Positions 40,781 through 47,912 of a DNA stretch of 59,958 nt are shown here, piece by piece. Under the pieces are notes generated by a model. The model had not been told where the DNA came from. It saw only the letters and a list, made by a program, of their open reading frames with translations, and made no database searches. Every line of letters starts with the position of its first letter. Positions within the stretch are counted from its first letter, which is position 1. This DNA comes from Chara braunii (lineage: Eukaryota; Streptophyta; Charophyceae; Charales; Characeae): assembly GCA_003427395.1 (NCBI GenBank), contig BFEA01000464.1:1182182-1242139 (forward strand), read 5' to 3'. Made by a program: the position numbers and the translations under genes.

Positions 40781-42918
40781 GGGAAAGGTGAGGAGAGAGG
40801 AGTTCATCAGCAGTCATCAAGAGGGGAAATACGTAGTTTGTTTAATTCTCCAATCCTTAGCCCAAAGACGACAAAACAGCAAGAGAGACCAACAGCGGAA
40901 ATCACGCTTCCACCTGCATTCCTTCTGTTTCCCTTAGACGTCTACCACCAAAGTCGCCCATCTTGCACTCATCCTTTTTTTTTTTTCTTATTCCAACTCC
41001 AAAATGTGCAAAAGGGAAAAAAACAAAGAAGTGACCCACATTCACTTCGACAGCTCCGTGTTACTCTTCCAAAGGTTATCTTCATGGACCGTCTCTCACC
41101 CCAGTAAAAAATGCCTGTCAATATCGATTTAGGGCGTACTCACACTAGCACTATCTTATATGCATCTGCCCGCATTTGTTGACAGACCTGGATGTATCTG
41201 ACCACAACTCCATCCAGAATTCATTTTTAAAAAAAGTCCTCGTGTAACAGTACGCCCTTCAGAGAAAACGAGGAACATAGAGACGGAGGGGAAAAAAAAA
41301 AAAAAAAAAAAAGAAGAAAGAAAGAAAGACGGAGCGAACGAGTTGAGTAAAAAGACAACGGCAGGACATGAAAAGCTTTAAGAAATGTCTGCCGATATCT
41401 ATTTAAAAAAAAAAAAAAAATTGAGGGGGAGGAGGAGGTGATCTGAAAGAGGGGAGAACCAACGAGTTGAGCAAAAGGGAGTTGTAAGATAGGGAAGAAA
41501 AAAAAAGAGAAGGAGAACTCTATCAGGATTAATAAACGAGTATAAAAGACAAACAGGTCCTCCTGAGCACAGGCGAGATCCCCTCGCCGACAGGACAGGA
41601 AGGCTAAGTGGGGTGAGAGGGAGGAGGAGGAGATAATCAGAAACGAGCCACTAAATTGAATCGTATGAAAAGGGCCTCGCTCCACTACTCACCCAATTTG
41701 TGGGAGGAGAGCCCTTAAGGAGGAGGAAGAACAGGACATCCACTCCTTGAAGTATGACAACAGAGCGGTGACGATAAGGAAAGTTCTGAATAGACTGACT
41801 ATGGGCCTCGCTGCACTACTCTTGAAAGGTGCAAAACGAGAGTGAATCTTCCGCTAGAACATGTAAAGACACAGCGACATGATTTTTGTCTTTTGTGCAT
41901 TTCAAGAGTAGTGCAGCGAGGCCCTACACCTTCCTCAGCCTTTTGGCTAGACATGATTTTGTCTTTTCTGCATTTCAAGAGTAGTGCAGCGAGGCCCTAT
42001 ACCTTTCTCAGCCTTTTGGCTAGAGTAGATAAAAGTATAGTATCTGTTCTGATAGAGTTTAAAAAATCTGAATAGACTGTCTATATACCATGAGGGAGCA
42101 AGCAGCAAAGAAGAGAGAAACTGATCGACCAAGAGAAAGAATGGTAAAAACACGAACAATGACACGACCACTAATCCTAAATCGAGATAAGGTGCTCATG
42201 TCTGGGGATTGGGATTCCCTCTTCCGCCGGTGGTGTAGAGTCTGTAGGCATGAAAAACGATAATGCGAAACACCGGCGGCGGTGTCCAACAATTCAATGG
42301 ACCGCTGGAGCCAAGATATACGCATTGAGGATTAATAAATAAGATTAATAAATAAATAAATAGACATAATAAAGGTGCGGGGCATAAGATGTTCAATTCA
42401 TCGAACAAGTGCAAAAAAAAGAGAGCGATTCGGTTCACACGGGGTTTGTAAAGAGGGGCAGCGCCATGCACAAGATAATGAGAAACCGCTGAGGAAAAGA
42501 TCGACTTGTGTGGAGAATTAAACGTCTTCATAGAGCGCAGACTAATGGACGCCAGCTGTGAGAGAGAGTACATAAGAGCTGCGATGTAGAGAGAGGTAGG
42601 ATTAAGCAGAGCAGAGAGGCGCCAGCAAAAAAAAAAANAAAAAAAAAAAAAAAAAAAAAAAAAAGCGATAAAAAACATCGGTACCAGATTTTTTTCCAAA
42701 ACACAAGGCATATCATAAGCATCAATCATATACTCCATGCCTATTACTCGATGGCCACAAAACAGTCCTCTATACAGAAATCAGAGAGAATAGCAATGTG
42801 CTTGCTCTCAAGTCCGTTAAGAAGTGCGCGGGAGGAAGCAGACAAATCAGAGAGATTTTGGAGAAAAGAAAAAAGAAAAAAAATGAGAAAAATCTAATCA
42901 GTCCTTCGGGACATCCGT

Positions 42919-42950
<32 letters not shown>

Positions 42951-45900
42951 GGCCCCTGCGCAAGGATGACACGCATAAATCGAGAAATGGTCCAAATTAA
43001 AAATAAAAAATAAAATCTGATCCGTCGAGAGGGAATACTGGTTCCAGCTAGAGCTGGTAGTTCAGTTCGATGAAAAAAAGGAGAACCCATTAAATGGCAG
43101 CACGTTAGAGAGAAAAGAGCAGGAGTGAAATGAAAATGAGAAGTGGATAATTATGCAGGATACCGAGTCGGGTAAGAAAGAACCCCAAAAACGCCAGTCG
43201 AAAAAAAAGAAGAAAAAATAAAGTGTGGGTCAAACGAGAGACGCGTGAGGTGATGCGTATGATAAGCAACAAGAGATGATGACAGAATAGAGCGATCGAC
43301 GAAGGCAGAAACCTAATGCAAGGTAACCTCTCTCTTGTAATGGGAGACGGAGCAAAAAAAAAAGGGGGGCCGGGGAGGGGGAGGGGGGGGGGGGGGGGGA
43401 GGAGGAGGGAAACGAGCTCAATCAGAGGGCGAACTAATTGGATTTCAATGAAAGGAGAACGGATCGAACCCCGACACCGAGGTCGGTGATAATTTGAGAG
43501 ACATACGGGCGGCGTAAAAACAGAAAACGACAAAAAAGAAGGAAAACAGCGCCAAGTACTCCCGAGAATGAGAACAGGGATCCCGACGTCACGGCGATTG
43601 CGTAAGAAACGGCAATTGCGTTAATTGAATGGGAGTGCAAATGAGAGAACAAATGTGCACAGACACTCACACAGACATATAAAGGGCCTCGCTTGCACCA
43701 CTACGTAGCCAAATGCCAACATTGTGCACTCGTCAGGATTCAGGACCACTTGCACGTCCAGATTCATCAAGACTGCTGGCAATTGGCAACGAGTAGTGCG
43801 TCGAGGCCCAGAAAAAGAGACATGAGGAGCTCTGACTGCCGAGAGCTCACAAAGCGGGCACACAAGCGAAATGTGTGGGTTGGACTCAAATGCATTGCAG
43901 CGAAATAAAGCATGAAGATTTAAAAAACAGACAAAATAAGACGGAGATATGTGACAAGATAGCATGGAGTAAAAAAGGGTAAGATAAGGCTCCACTTACT
44001 CACCACACGCACAAATGACATAAATATGGCAGTGTACATTTCCATGTTCTAGCGAAAGATTCATTCTCATTTTCCACTTTTGACGAGTAGTGGAGCCAGG
44101 AGGTCCATTGCGCGCGCGGAGTACAGAAAAGGCAAGATAGCATGAAGAGGGGGGCAAAAGCCAAAATAAATCAGAAAATAAAGGCAAAAAAAAAAAAAAG
44201 CACAACCGAATGGAATGAGTAAGAATGAATGGCAACGATCAGATCATTAAATAAATAAATAAATAAAATTAAAAAAAAACATGAAAGAGGAATCCACGAG
44301 TGCGGGTATCTAACCGATTTCTGTTTTCTATTAAAACAAAAAAAAAGACACGCTGCTACCTGACAGATCGACACGACAAGAAAGACAGAACAAGCGACCA
44401 TGGCGCATCTGGATCAGGAACCAAACCCAAACCCAAAAAAAAAAAAAAGACGACCATGGCGCATCTGGATCAGGAACCAAACCCAAACCCCAAAAAAAAA
44501 AAAAAGACGACCATGGCGCATCTGGATCAGGAACCAAACCCAAACCCAAAAAAAAAAAAAGAGGCTAACCGCGCACCATCGAATCCACACATATGTGTAG
44601 GCACATTACATTGGAGTAAAGACCATTGAGAAAAGAACAAAAACACTAACTCGCTCAAGAGTCAAGACAACAACTGAGGAAAGACCATTGAGAAAAAAAA
44701 AAGGGAGGAATGAATCTGCTGCTGCCACCACCGGGCATTTTGATGAAAGGAAAAAAAAAGAAAGTGAAGAAAGAGACAGAAAGAGAAAGTGAAGAAATAG
44801 ACAGAACAAGAAAGTGAAGAACTAGACAGAAAAAGAAAAGTGAAGAAATAGAGATCGTGCAAATTGACAAGCAACCGGAGAAGGAGAGCGGCGCAGGAGA
44901 GACTCTCTCTTCAGCTGACAAAGAAGAAAATAGATGGATCGACGAGCTAGAACATATAAGGCGAAAAAAGGAGGACATTGATTGATGTATTAAAGGAGGA
45001 CATTGATGCATAAAGGTAATAAAGGAGGGGAAATTCATTCATGCTATCGTCGAGGCGGAGGGGATACATAAATAAAGAAAAACCAACGCGTGTAGAGCGC
45101 GGAAGGTTAGTCAAAAGACCGACCGAAAATCTTTCTATCTACAGCGTGGCTGTCTATATCCTCATCTCGTGCAGGTACCGACTCCGACTATATTCCCTAT
45201 TCCTACCGTGGAGCTTCTCAAATCCTATGCAGTTCTCTCTCTCTCTTCATCCCGCGACAGTTATCAGTTCCTGTCAAGGACTTATCATAGCAGGTCGTCC
45301 ATTTCCAGGAAGAATTACTTGGATGCCCCTTTCATTCAACAAGTTAAATTCGATAGATAGCCTTCAATCAGCTCTCATGAGAAACAGCAAGAAATAGGGA
45401 AGAAAAGCTTGAAACAGCAAGAAATAGAGAAGAAAAGCTTGAAACAGCAAGAAATAGAGAAGAAAAAAATGGCAGCACAGACACGGCGAAAATGAAAAAG
45501 ACAACGAGCAGCCTCGAGAATACTGTCGGGGATGCAGTATGGCTGTTGAAAGGAGGTGCCTGTTATCCAAAGGAAGGACTAGAATGGTCTGCAAACGTCC
45601 GGGGGAGAAAGCAAGGGGATCGGACAATTATCAGTGTGAAGAATCACTGAAAGTTCTGCCACAAGAGAGCGAAAGGGGCAGGGTAAAGTCGATACACAAA
45701 AAAGTGGGAGGAGAAGAAGGAAGCAGGAGGAAGTACATATAATAATAATAGGGACGACGAAACGACAACATTGAAGACCAGGAGAGAGAGGAGAAAGCTT
45801 TTGACGTCGCGAAGGGAATCCAGAGAGAGGGACACAGAGAGAGAGAGAGAAAGAGTCAGAACGAGGAGTAATTGGCGCGCAGCGGCCTAACGCTAGAGAA

Positions 45901-47581
45901 AACAGAGAAACACGGTGATCTCCAACACGGGAAATAATGATCGGTTCCTTCCCATCACCAATCCCCCCCCCCCCCCCTCCTCTCCCGCTTCATGGAATTG
46001 TTTTCAACGAAGGGGAAAAGCCAATGCGGGAAGGGGAGCAGCAGAAGCTACCCGGTCTCNCGGATGACCCCCCCCCCCCCCCGCCAAGCACTTCCAAATC
46101 GTCACATACAAACCACGTTCCATATATGCTACGCGACAAACGAGTTCTTTAGATCACTCGCTGAAGTCGTAAGTGATATAATAATTTACCGCAAGTAATA
46201 TCGTGATTCACTAAAACGCCTTATGACTCACTAAATAAGTCAATATATATGCTTCGCTGGAAAGTGGTATGATTCGCTAGAAAAAGATTGGCACGGTTCT
46301 GTCAAGTATCACGTTGGTCTATCAGGCTTACAGGCACAGTAATATTTTAGGACGTGTCATCAAACAAACATCCTTAAGATGTCGTTCATCCATCTCGTGA
46401 CGATGGAACCGACGACATTAACGGTGATGACGATAATGCTAATGATGATGGTGATAAGGACGACTTTGATCACGATCGGACTAGTAACCACATCTGCGAT
46501 GATGATTCACAATGCTAACATGAACAGGGGGGAAGGGGGGGAAGGAAGGGGTAAAGGGGGAGGGGAGTAAAGAGGGGGAGGGGAGTAAAAAGGGGAGAGG
46601 AGTGAAGGGACGGGGGCTTAAAGGGGGGGGAGGAGGGAAGGGAATGAAACGAACGAGGAAATGGGCAAACACTCCTAATAAAAGAGAAGAAAGACGAAGT
46701 GCAATTTGTTCAATCGGCAGAGTATAGAAGGCAAAAAAAGCAGGGCAAGGTAGTAAGGAGAGCGAGAGTAGTGATTACAAGACATGCACCTTGAATGGGG
46801 ACCTAGCGATTTTGCGTGGAGCTCGTCGCGGACTAGTTACCGTCCCCGATAAAGCCCCATCGACACCGACTGGTGAGAGGGAGTACGGCGACTCCGGCCT
46901 CCCATTGCTTGGGCCCAAAGTAGCGTTCCCCCGATTATCGGATTTGAACCTAAAGAGGTTCCGTTTGGGACTCATGGGCGAGCGAATGATATCCCCTCTG
47001 GCCATGTTCCCTCCCCCTCCGGCTGACTTGTCAGGGGTCGTCGGCGCGCTGTCCGCTCCCAACAACTCGCTCCTCAACAGCATCGAGTATGCCGCCGCCC
47101 CGTCCTCCCTCTGGTCCATTGAATACACCACTCCGTTTCCGGTCGGCGACTTGTCCAGCAGCGCGAAGCCCGTCAGATTGGACGCCGACCGGCTCGGTAT
47201 GAACCGATCACTGTATGTCGTCTTAGTCGGCGACGCTGACGTCAACGACGTCACGCCCGACGATCCCGACGTCACGGATGACGTCACCGACTTCAACGGC
47301 GACCCGACGCCGAATCTCAACGGACGGGGTACCGTCGTTCCCGTGTCCAACCTCATAGCTTCTCTTGTCATACCGGTCGGTAGATTGATTGTCGATCGCC
47401 CAGGAGTAATACTCCCCACGCTTCCTCCAGGACTGGAGGTAGCAGTTCCTGTTCCTCCCGCGACTCCTCCCCCTCCTACACCGCTCCTCTCAGCTGCAAG
47501 GAGATTCTCTGCCCTAGGAGACGTGGGCTCCGCTTCCATAACCTCTCCCCCGCCACCCCCTCCGCCTCCCACTCCCGCCCC

Positions 47582-47612
<31 letters not shown>

Positions 47613-47912
47613 GGAGGAGGTTGTGTTCTCCGCAAGCGCGCCAACTTGAGTGCTTCGGTAACTCCTCGGCGAAGGAGATCCCGATTGCGACGTCGCGAAC
47701 GCAGATGAAGACTGGAGCAGGACAGAGGTCGACGGCGGAGACGCCCCCGTGGTGGAGGGGGATAAACTGGAGAACAGACGGCGGCTACACTGCGGTGTGA
47801 TGCTTCCGCCTGCCAACCCCGCCGCCCTTTCCCCCTGGGTCAACACCAGGGCAGAACGGTTTCTTTCATCCCCGCCGGCGTCCGCCTCGGGGCGTCGAAT
47901 CACATCATCCAT
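18752..47912 (-). CDS. FZR: FIZZY-RELATED / CCS52 (Cdh1-type APC/C activator), 10 exons
   Basis: This gene encodes a WD40 co-activator of the anaphase-promoting complex. In plants this family recruits mitotic cyclins for ubiquitination, driving mitotic exit and endoreduplication. Ten exons join in one frame: 46,790-47,912; 35,776-35,898; 34,886-34,990; 32,892-33,071; 30,315-30,377; 29,727-29,921; 28,517-28,618; 26,398-26,460; 22,878-22,946; 18,752-18,805. All introns are GT-AG and phase 0. Exons 2-10 encode 317 residues that follow plant FZR proteins almost residue by residue. Exon 1 carries the C-box DRFIPSRS and many S/T-P sites (possible CDK sites), and exon 10 ends in the Ile-Arg tail. 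From the first in-frame ATG (47,539) the protein is 567 residues. If exon 1 starts at the ATG at 47,912 and the poly-C tract is mis-sized, it is about 690. Plant FZR proteins are usually near 470-500, so the N-terminus is long either way. Assignment to class A or B is not possible from sequence alone. Confidence 0.96.
18806..22877 (-). other. FZR: FZR intron 9 (4.07 kb)
   Basis: No gene is visible. It holds a 65-bp tandem duplication at 18,933-19,056 and otherwise unique-looking sequence. Short frames here show no family motif. Confidence 0.85.
18933..19056. repeat. 65-bp unit in tandem, two copies
   Basis: The unit begins GGAACGGGCACAACACAAGG at 18,933 and again at 18,998, with few differences. 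It lies in intron 9. Confidence 0.9.
22878..22946 (-). CDS. FZR: FZR exon 9
   Basis: The exon has 23 codons: [20 protein letters not shown] plus KSQ, the last propeller strand. The acceptor is GCAG and the donor GTAAGA. Confidence 0.95.
23197..23290. repeat. 48-bp unit in tandem, two copies
   Basis: The unit GAACCGAGCTCTTTCACAT, continuing AATCCAATCAAGATGATTGAG, is repeated with small differences. Confidence 0.85.
24336..24420. repeat. 44-bp unit in tandem, two copies
   Basis: GCACAGGTGGCTAGAACCAG is followed each time by TAAAGGAAAACCG(A/C)ATGGGACTC. Confidence 0.88.
25009..25084. repeat. Compound microsatellite (CT)n(GT)n
   Basis: A long CT run switches directly to GT. The same compound form occurs at 1-100, and as CT then CA at 26,597, 39,450 and 39,600. 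Confidence 0.97.
26398..26460 (-). CDS. FZR: FZR exon 8
   Basis: The exon has 21 codons, beginning [20 protein letters not shown]. The acceptor is CCAG and the donor GTATGG. It is too short to stand out as an open frame and was placed by family conservation. Confidence 0.95.
26597..26671. repeat. Compound microsatellite (CT)n(CA)n
   Basis: A CT run switches to CA with one GCAC interruption. Confidence 0.97.
26690..26760. repeat. 37-bp unit in tandem, two copies
   Basis: ATACAAACCCTCAAAACATC, continuing ATAAAAATG, occurs twice. Confidence 0.88.
26810..28226. mobile_element. hAT-like non-autonomous element in intron 7
   Basis: Terminal inverted repeats are short and imperfect (GGTTACCAGGCCGAACGTTC at the left; CGGCACCGGCAACCC at the right). 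They are flanked by the near-identical octamers TAGAGACG (26,802) and TAGAGACA (28,227), an 8-bp target duplication as hAT elements make. The ends match the family at 54.8-58.7 kb. Internally there are two tandem pairs (about 135 bp at 27,354-27,615; about 90 bp at 27,637-27,812) and two copies of the CAAAGATGG...GTGCTCG motif. No transposase frame is seen. Confidence 0.65.
28517..28618 (-). CDS. FZR: FZR exon 7
   Basis: The exon has 34 codons: [20 protein letters not shown], then [14 protein letters not shown]. The acceptor is GCAG and the donor GTAGGT. Confidence 0.96.
28619..29726 (-). other. FZR: FZR intron 6 (1.1 kb)
   Basis: It contains a 30-bp tandem pair at 28,957-29,016 (AGTCAGTAACATATCCCATC, continuing CTGGCAAA). 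Nothing else is recognised. Confidence 0.85.
28957..29016. repeat. 30-bp unit in tandem, two copies
   Basis: The two copies are exact and directly adjacent. Confidence 0.9.
29727..29921 (-). CDS. FZR: FZR exon 6
   Basis: The exon has 65 codons and begins [20 protein letters not shown]. It contains [17 protein letters not shown] and ends SCVDTGSQ. The acceptor is ACAG and the donor GTACAT. Confidence 0.96.
29922..30314 (-). other. FZR: FZR intron 5 (393 bp)
   Basis: This is the shortest intron. It holds a 36-bp tandem pair at 29,997-30,070 (ATGCACAACACAACGGCACA, continuing TCCTCTGAAACATGATT). Confidence 0.85.
30315..30377 (-). CDS. FZR: FZR exon 5
   Basis: The exon has 21 codons: [20 protein letters not shown] plus Q. 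The acceptor is TCAG and the donor GTATTC. Confidence 0.96.
31110..31310. repeat. Dispersed repeat copy A
   Basis: AACAAAGAAGAGAAACAAGT, continuing AGAGGTAAAGGAATGGTAACC and GATGCCAATTTTGACACC, recurs at 32,352-32,590 in the same orientation with scattered differences and a short insertion before GGGTCGACAAATACAGGACC. Confidence 0.85.
31865..31902. other. Nextera mate-pair junction adaptor left in the assembly
   Basis: The 38 bases are CTGTCTCTTATACACATCT followed by its exact reverse complement, which is the Tn5 mosaic-end junction of the Nextera mate-pair kit. ACCTTAGAC occurs on both sides. This is an artefact, not genomic sequence. Confidence 0.97.
32352..32590. repeat. Dispersed repeat copy B
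   Basis: This is the partner of 31,110-31,310. It lies between the two inverted-repeat element copies, so the block may be a duplicated composite. Confidence 0.85.
32593..32787. mobile_element. MITE-like element, 16-bp TIR
   Basis: The left end TTAACCACTAGTACCT is answered at the right end by AGGTACTAGTGGTTTAA, its reverse complement with one extra T. The interior (GCTTTCCCAGACTCCTAA and GGCTGGGCCC) recurs at 32,157-32,352, where the ends are degraded. There is no coding capacity. Confidence 0.75.
32892..33071 (-). CDS. FZR: FZR exon 4
   Basis: The exon has 60 codons and begins [16 protein letters not shown]. It includes the family hallmark [16 protein letters not shown] and ends SKLTGHKSE. 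The acceptor is GCAG and the donor GTATGA. Confidence 0.96.
33420..33472. repeat. Microsatellite (CT)n(CGCT)n
   Basis: A CT run passes into CGCT repeats. A second CT run follows near 33,506-33,530 after similar sequence (CCCATTGGTA), suggesting a local duplication. Confidence 0.93.
33818..34100. repeat. About 120-bp tandem array, 2.5 copies
   Basis: Each unit starts ATATCGTCA, has CTGCCCGGTAAACCGTAGGC and ends ACTGTTTCGTCGGAGTTTCA. The third copy is partial. A (TA)n grew at one unit junction. Confidence 0.85.
34886..34990 (-). CDS. FZR: FZR exon 3
   Basis: The exon has 35 codons: [18 protein letters not shown], then [17 protein letters not shown], the end of blade 1. The acceptor is GCAG and the donor GTAAAA. 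Confidence 0.96.
34991..35775 (-). other. FZR: FZR intron 2 (785 bp)
   Basis: The sequence is unremarkable. I see no repeat or RNA gene in it. Confidence 0.85.
35776..35898 (-). CDS. FZR: FZR exon 2
   Basis: The exon has 41 codons, from [20 protein letters not shown] to [10 protein letters not shown]. It is the entry to the WD40 propeller and is nearly invariant in plant Cdh1 proteins. The acceptor is CCAG before GTATTG and the donor GTGAGA. Confidence 0.96.
36425..36640. repeat. About 110-bp tandem pair
   Basis: TTTCCTCCCACCGCA and, further on, GCCATGAGATTATG with GGCATTAAAGGGAAGGAC each occur twice in the same order. Confidence 0.88.
37206..37497. other. Exact 127-bp duplication around an adaptor (artefact)
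   Basis: Bases 37,206-37,332 are identical to 37,371-37,497. The 38-base Nextera junction at 37,333-37,370 lies exactly between them. The duplicate is most likely one genomic segment assembled twice through a chimeric read. Confidence 0.95.
37333..37370. other. Second Nextera junction adaptor
   Basis: The same 38-base mosaic-end junction as at 31,865-31,902, here between two exact 127-bp copies of genomic sequence. Confidence 0.97.
37587..37612. repeat. Poly-A with ambiguous bases
   Basis: An A run interrupted by two N bases marks an unresolved homopolymer. Confidence 0.9.
38125..38645. repeat. About 220-bp tandem pair split by a MITE
   Basis: Blocks with TTAGCCGACATGATATGACA, ACCATAGT and GCATCAGGCCGAAGC recur. 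The second copy is interrupted by the inverted-repeat element at 38,402-38,512, and the first copy gives the empty site. Confidence 0.82.
38402..38512. mobile_element. MITE, CCGTCTTC family
   Basis: The 35-bp ends are near-perfect inverted repeats (CTACCGTCTTCACCCGAATA at the left, CGGGCGAAGACGGTAG at the right). Comparison with the undisturbed tandem copy at about 38,195 fits insertion into a TA dinucleotide that was duplicated, as in Tc1/mariner-type MITEs. A relative lies at 49,619-49,734. Confidence 0.8.
38963..39417. other. Assembly gap (455 N)
   Basis: A run of N. The 17-mer AGTCAGCATCTCCATTG occurs at 38,870 and again directly at the gap edge, and the right side starts inside a CA/CT minisatellite, so a collapsed repeat is the probable cause. 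Confidence 0.99.
39418..39690. repeat. CA/CT-rich minisatellite
   Basis: A unit of roughly 150 bp (ACCCACACACACAGCACACA, then (CT)n, then (CA)n) is present at least twice and probably continues into the gap. Confidence 0.88.
40684..40779. repeat. Poly-G run of 96 bases
   Basis: The G homopolymer is uninterrupted. It is far longer than any other here and would give poly-Gly or poly-Pro in every frame. It could be a real slippage tract or an assembly artefact. Confidence 0.97.
41131..41150 (+). repeat. Single left end of the GGGCNTACTCACAC MITE family
   Basis: GGGCGTACTCACACTAGCAC matches the ends of the element at 50,475-50,581. No matching right end is found nearby, so this is a solo or decayed end. 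Confidence 0.55.
41803..41924. mobile_element. MITE with perfect 25-bp TIR (GGGCCTCGC...CACTACTC family)
   Basis: Both ends read GGGCCTCGCTGCACTACTCT inward (25 of 25 bases match), giving a 122-bp element flanked by TA on both sides. On the reverse strand the interior has CATGTTCTAGCGGAAGATTCA, also found at 43,989-44,095. There is no coding capacity. Confidence 0.85.
41877..42023. repeat. 73/74-bp tandem duplication joining a MITE arm to a U2 5' end
   Basis: The unit 41,877-41,950 (ACATGATTTT, the MITE right arm, then U2-like CTCAGCCTTTTGGCTAG) is repeated at 41,951-42,023. Confidence 0.85.
41926..41950 (+). pseudogene. U2 snRNA 5' fragment, first copy
   Basis: ACACCTTCCTCAGCC plus TTTTGGCTAG matches the first 25 bases of U2 and then stops. 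Confidence 0.7.
41999..42070 (+). pseudogene. U2 snRNA 5'-half pseudogene
   Basis: ATACCTTTCTCAGCCTTTTG opens a match to U2, followed by GTATAGTATCTGTTCTGATAG, the branch-site recognition region, and ending near TTTAAAAAATCTG. The Sm site and 3' stem-loops are missing, so it cannot be a working U2. Confidence 0.85.
42901..42998 (+). pseudogene. U6 snRNA retropseudogene
   Basis: Nearly full-length U6: the 5' hairpin GTCCTTCGGGAC (a shortened stem), AATTGGAACGATACAGAGAA, GATTAGCATGGCCCCTGCGC and ATCGAGAAATGGTCCAAATT. It is followed by an A-rich tail in place of the Pol III T-run. Matching 11-mers AAAATCTAATC (42,889-42,899) and AAAATCTGATC (43,012-43,022) flank the copy plus tail, the footprint of LINE-type retroposition. 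No plant upstream sequence element or TATA is seen before it. Confidence 0.9.
43375..43402. repeat. G-rich run
   Basis: A nearly pure G tract with one A. Base calls here may be unreliable. Confidence 0.85.
43684..43810. mobile_element. MITE, CACTAC family (diverged)
   Basis: The left end GGGCCTCGCTTGCACCACTA and right end GAGTAGTGCGTCGAGGCCC are inverted repeats with a few mismatches. Ends are shared with 41,803-41,924 but the interior differs. Confidence 0.7.
43989..44095. mobile_element. MITE, CACTAC family (interior conserved)
   Basis: The left end is GGCTCCACTTACTCA and the right end GAGTAGTGGAGCC. The interior CCATGTTCTAGCGAAAGATT is shared in reverse with 41,803-41,924, and in part with 11,375-11,400. 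Confidence 0.65.
44396..44565. repeat. 55-bp unit in tandem, three copies
   Basis: GACCATGGCGCATCTGGATC, continuing AGGAACCAAACCCAAACCC and a poly-A of 12-14, occurs three times. It gives a repeated peptide in three frames but has no gene context. Confidence 0.92.
44755..44850. repeat. Short tandem GAAAGTGAAGAA array
   Basis: About four copies of GAAAGTGAAGAA followed by (A/T)AGACAGA. Confidence 0.85.
45380..45466. repeat. 30-bp unit in tandem, three copies
   Basis: GAAACAGCAAGAAATAG(A/G)G is followed by AAGAAAAGCTT, with the last copy diverging. Confidence 0.88.
45965..46084. repeat. Two poly-C runs and an ambiguous base
   Basis: C runs at about 45,965 and 46,068 with an N at 46,060 indicate uncertain homopolymers. 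Confidence 0.85.
46500..46640. repeat. GGGGA-rich tract close to the exon 1 donor
   Basis: Irregular GGGGAGGGGAGTAAA repeats. On the transcribed strand this is C/T-rich. Confidence 0.75.
46790..47912 (-). CDS. FZR: FZR exon 1: N-terminus with C-box
   Basis: Two overlapping frames must be joined. The downstream frame is open from 47,839 to the donor after 46,790 but has no ATG before 47,539. The other frame starts at ATG 47,912 ([14 protein letters not shown]) and runs through Ser/Pro-rich sequence into the same poly-Gly tract. The frames meet at a 25-base C run (47,579-47,603), where a homopolymer length error of one or two bases would fuse them. The certain part contains the C-box DRFIPSRS (from about 47,209), the segment [25 protein letters not shown], and ends [11 protein letters not shown] before donor GTGCAT. 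The C-box contacts the APC/C; RSPFK runs into the conserved [11 protein letters not shown] of exon 2. If no frameshift exists, translation starts at 47,539 and the upstream part is 5' UTR. Confidence 0.85.

Larger units (their letters stand above)
35899..46789 (-). other. FZR: FZR intron 1 (10.9 kb including a gap)
   Basis: It separates the N-terminal exon from the propeller. It contains tandem repeats, four short inverted-repeat elements, U6 and U2 snRNA copies, a poly-G run, a second adaptor and a 455-base gap, so its true length is uncertain. No independent gene was found inside it. Confidence 0.85.

Noticed and set aside
40655-41107. Long poly-glycine and poly-proline open frames
   Set aside because: They are produced entirely by the 96-base G run.
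44396-44565. Three spaced repeats as a CRISPR array
   Set aside because: The units are directly adjacent with poly-A ends, there are no unique spacers, and this is nuclear eukaryotic DNA.
46791-47708. 305-codon plus-strand frame
   Set aside because: It is the antisense shadow of FZR exon 1, whose minus-strand reading has the C-box and matching splice donor.
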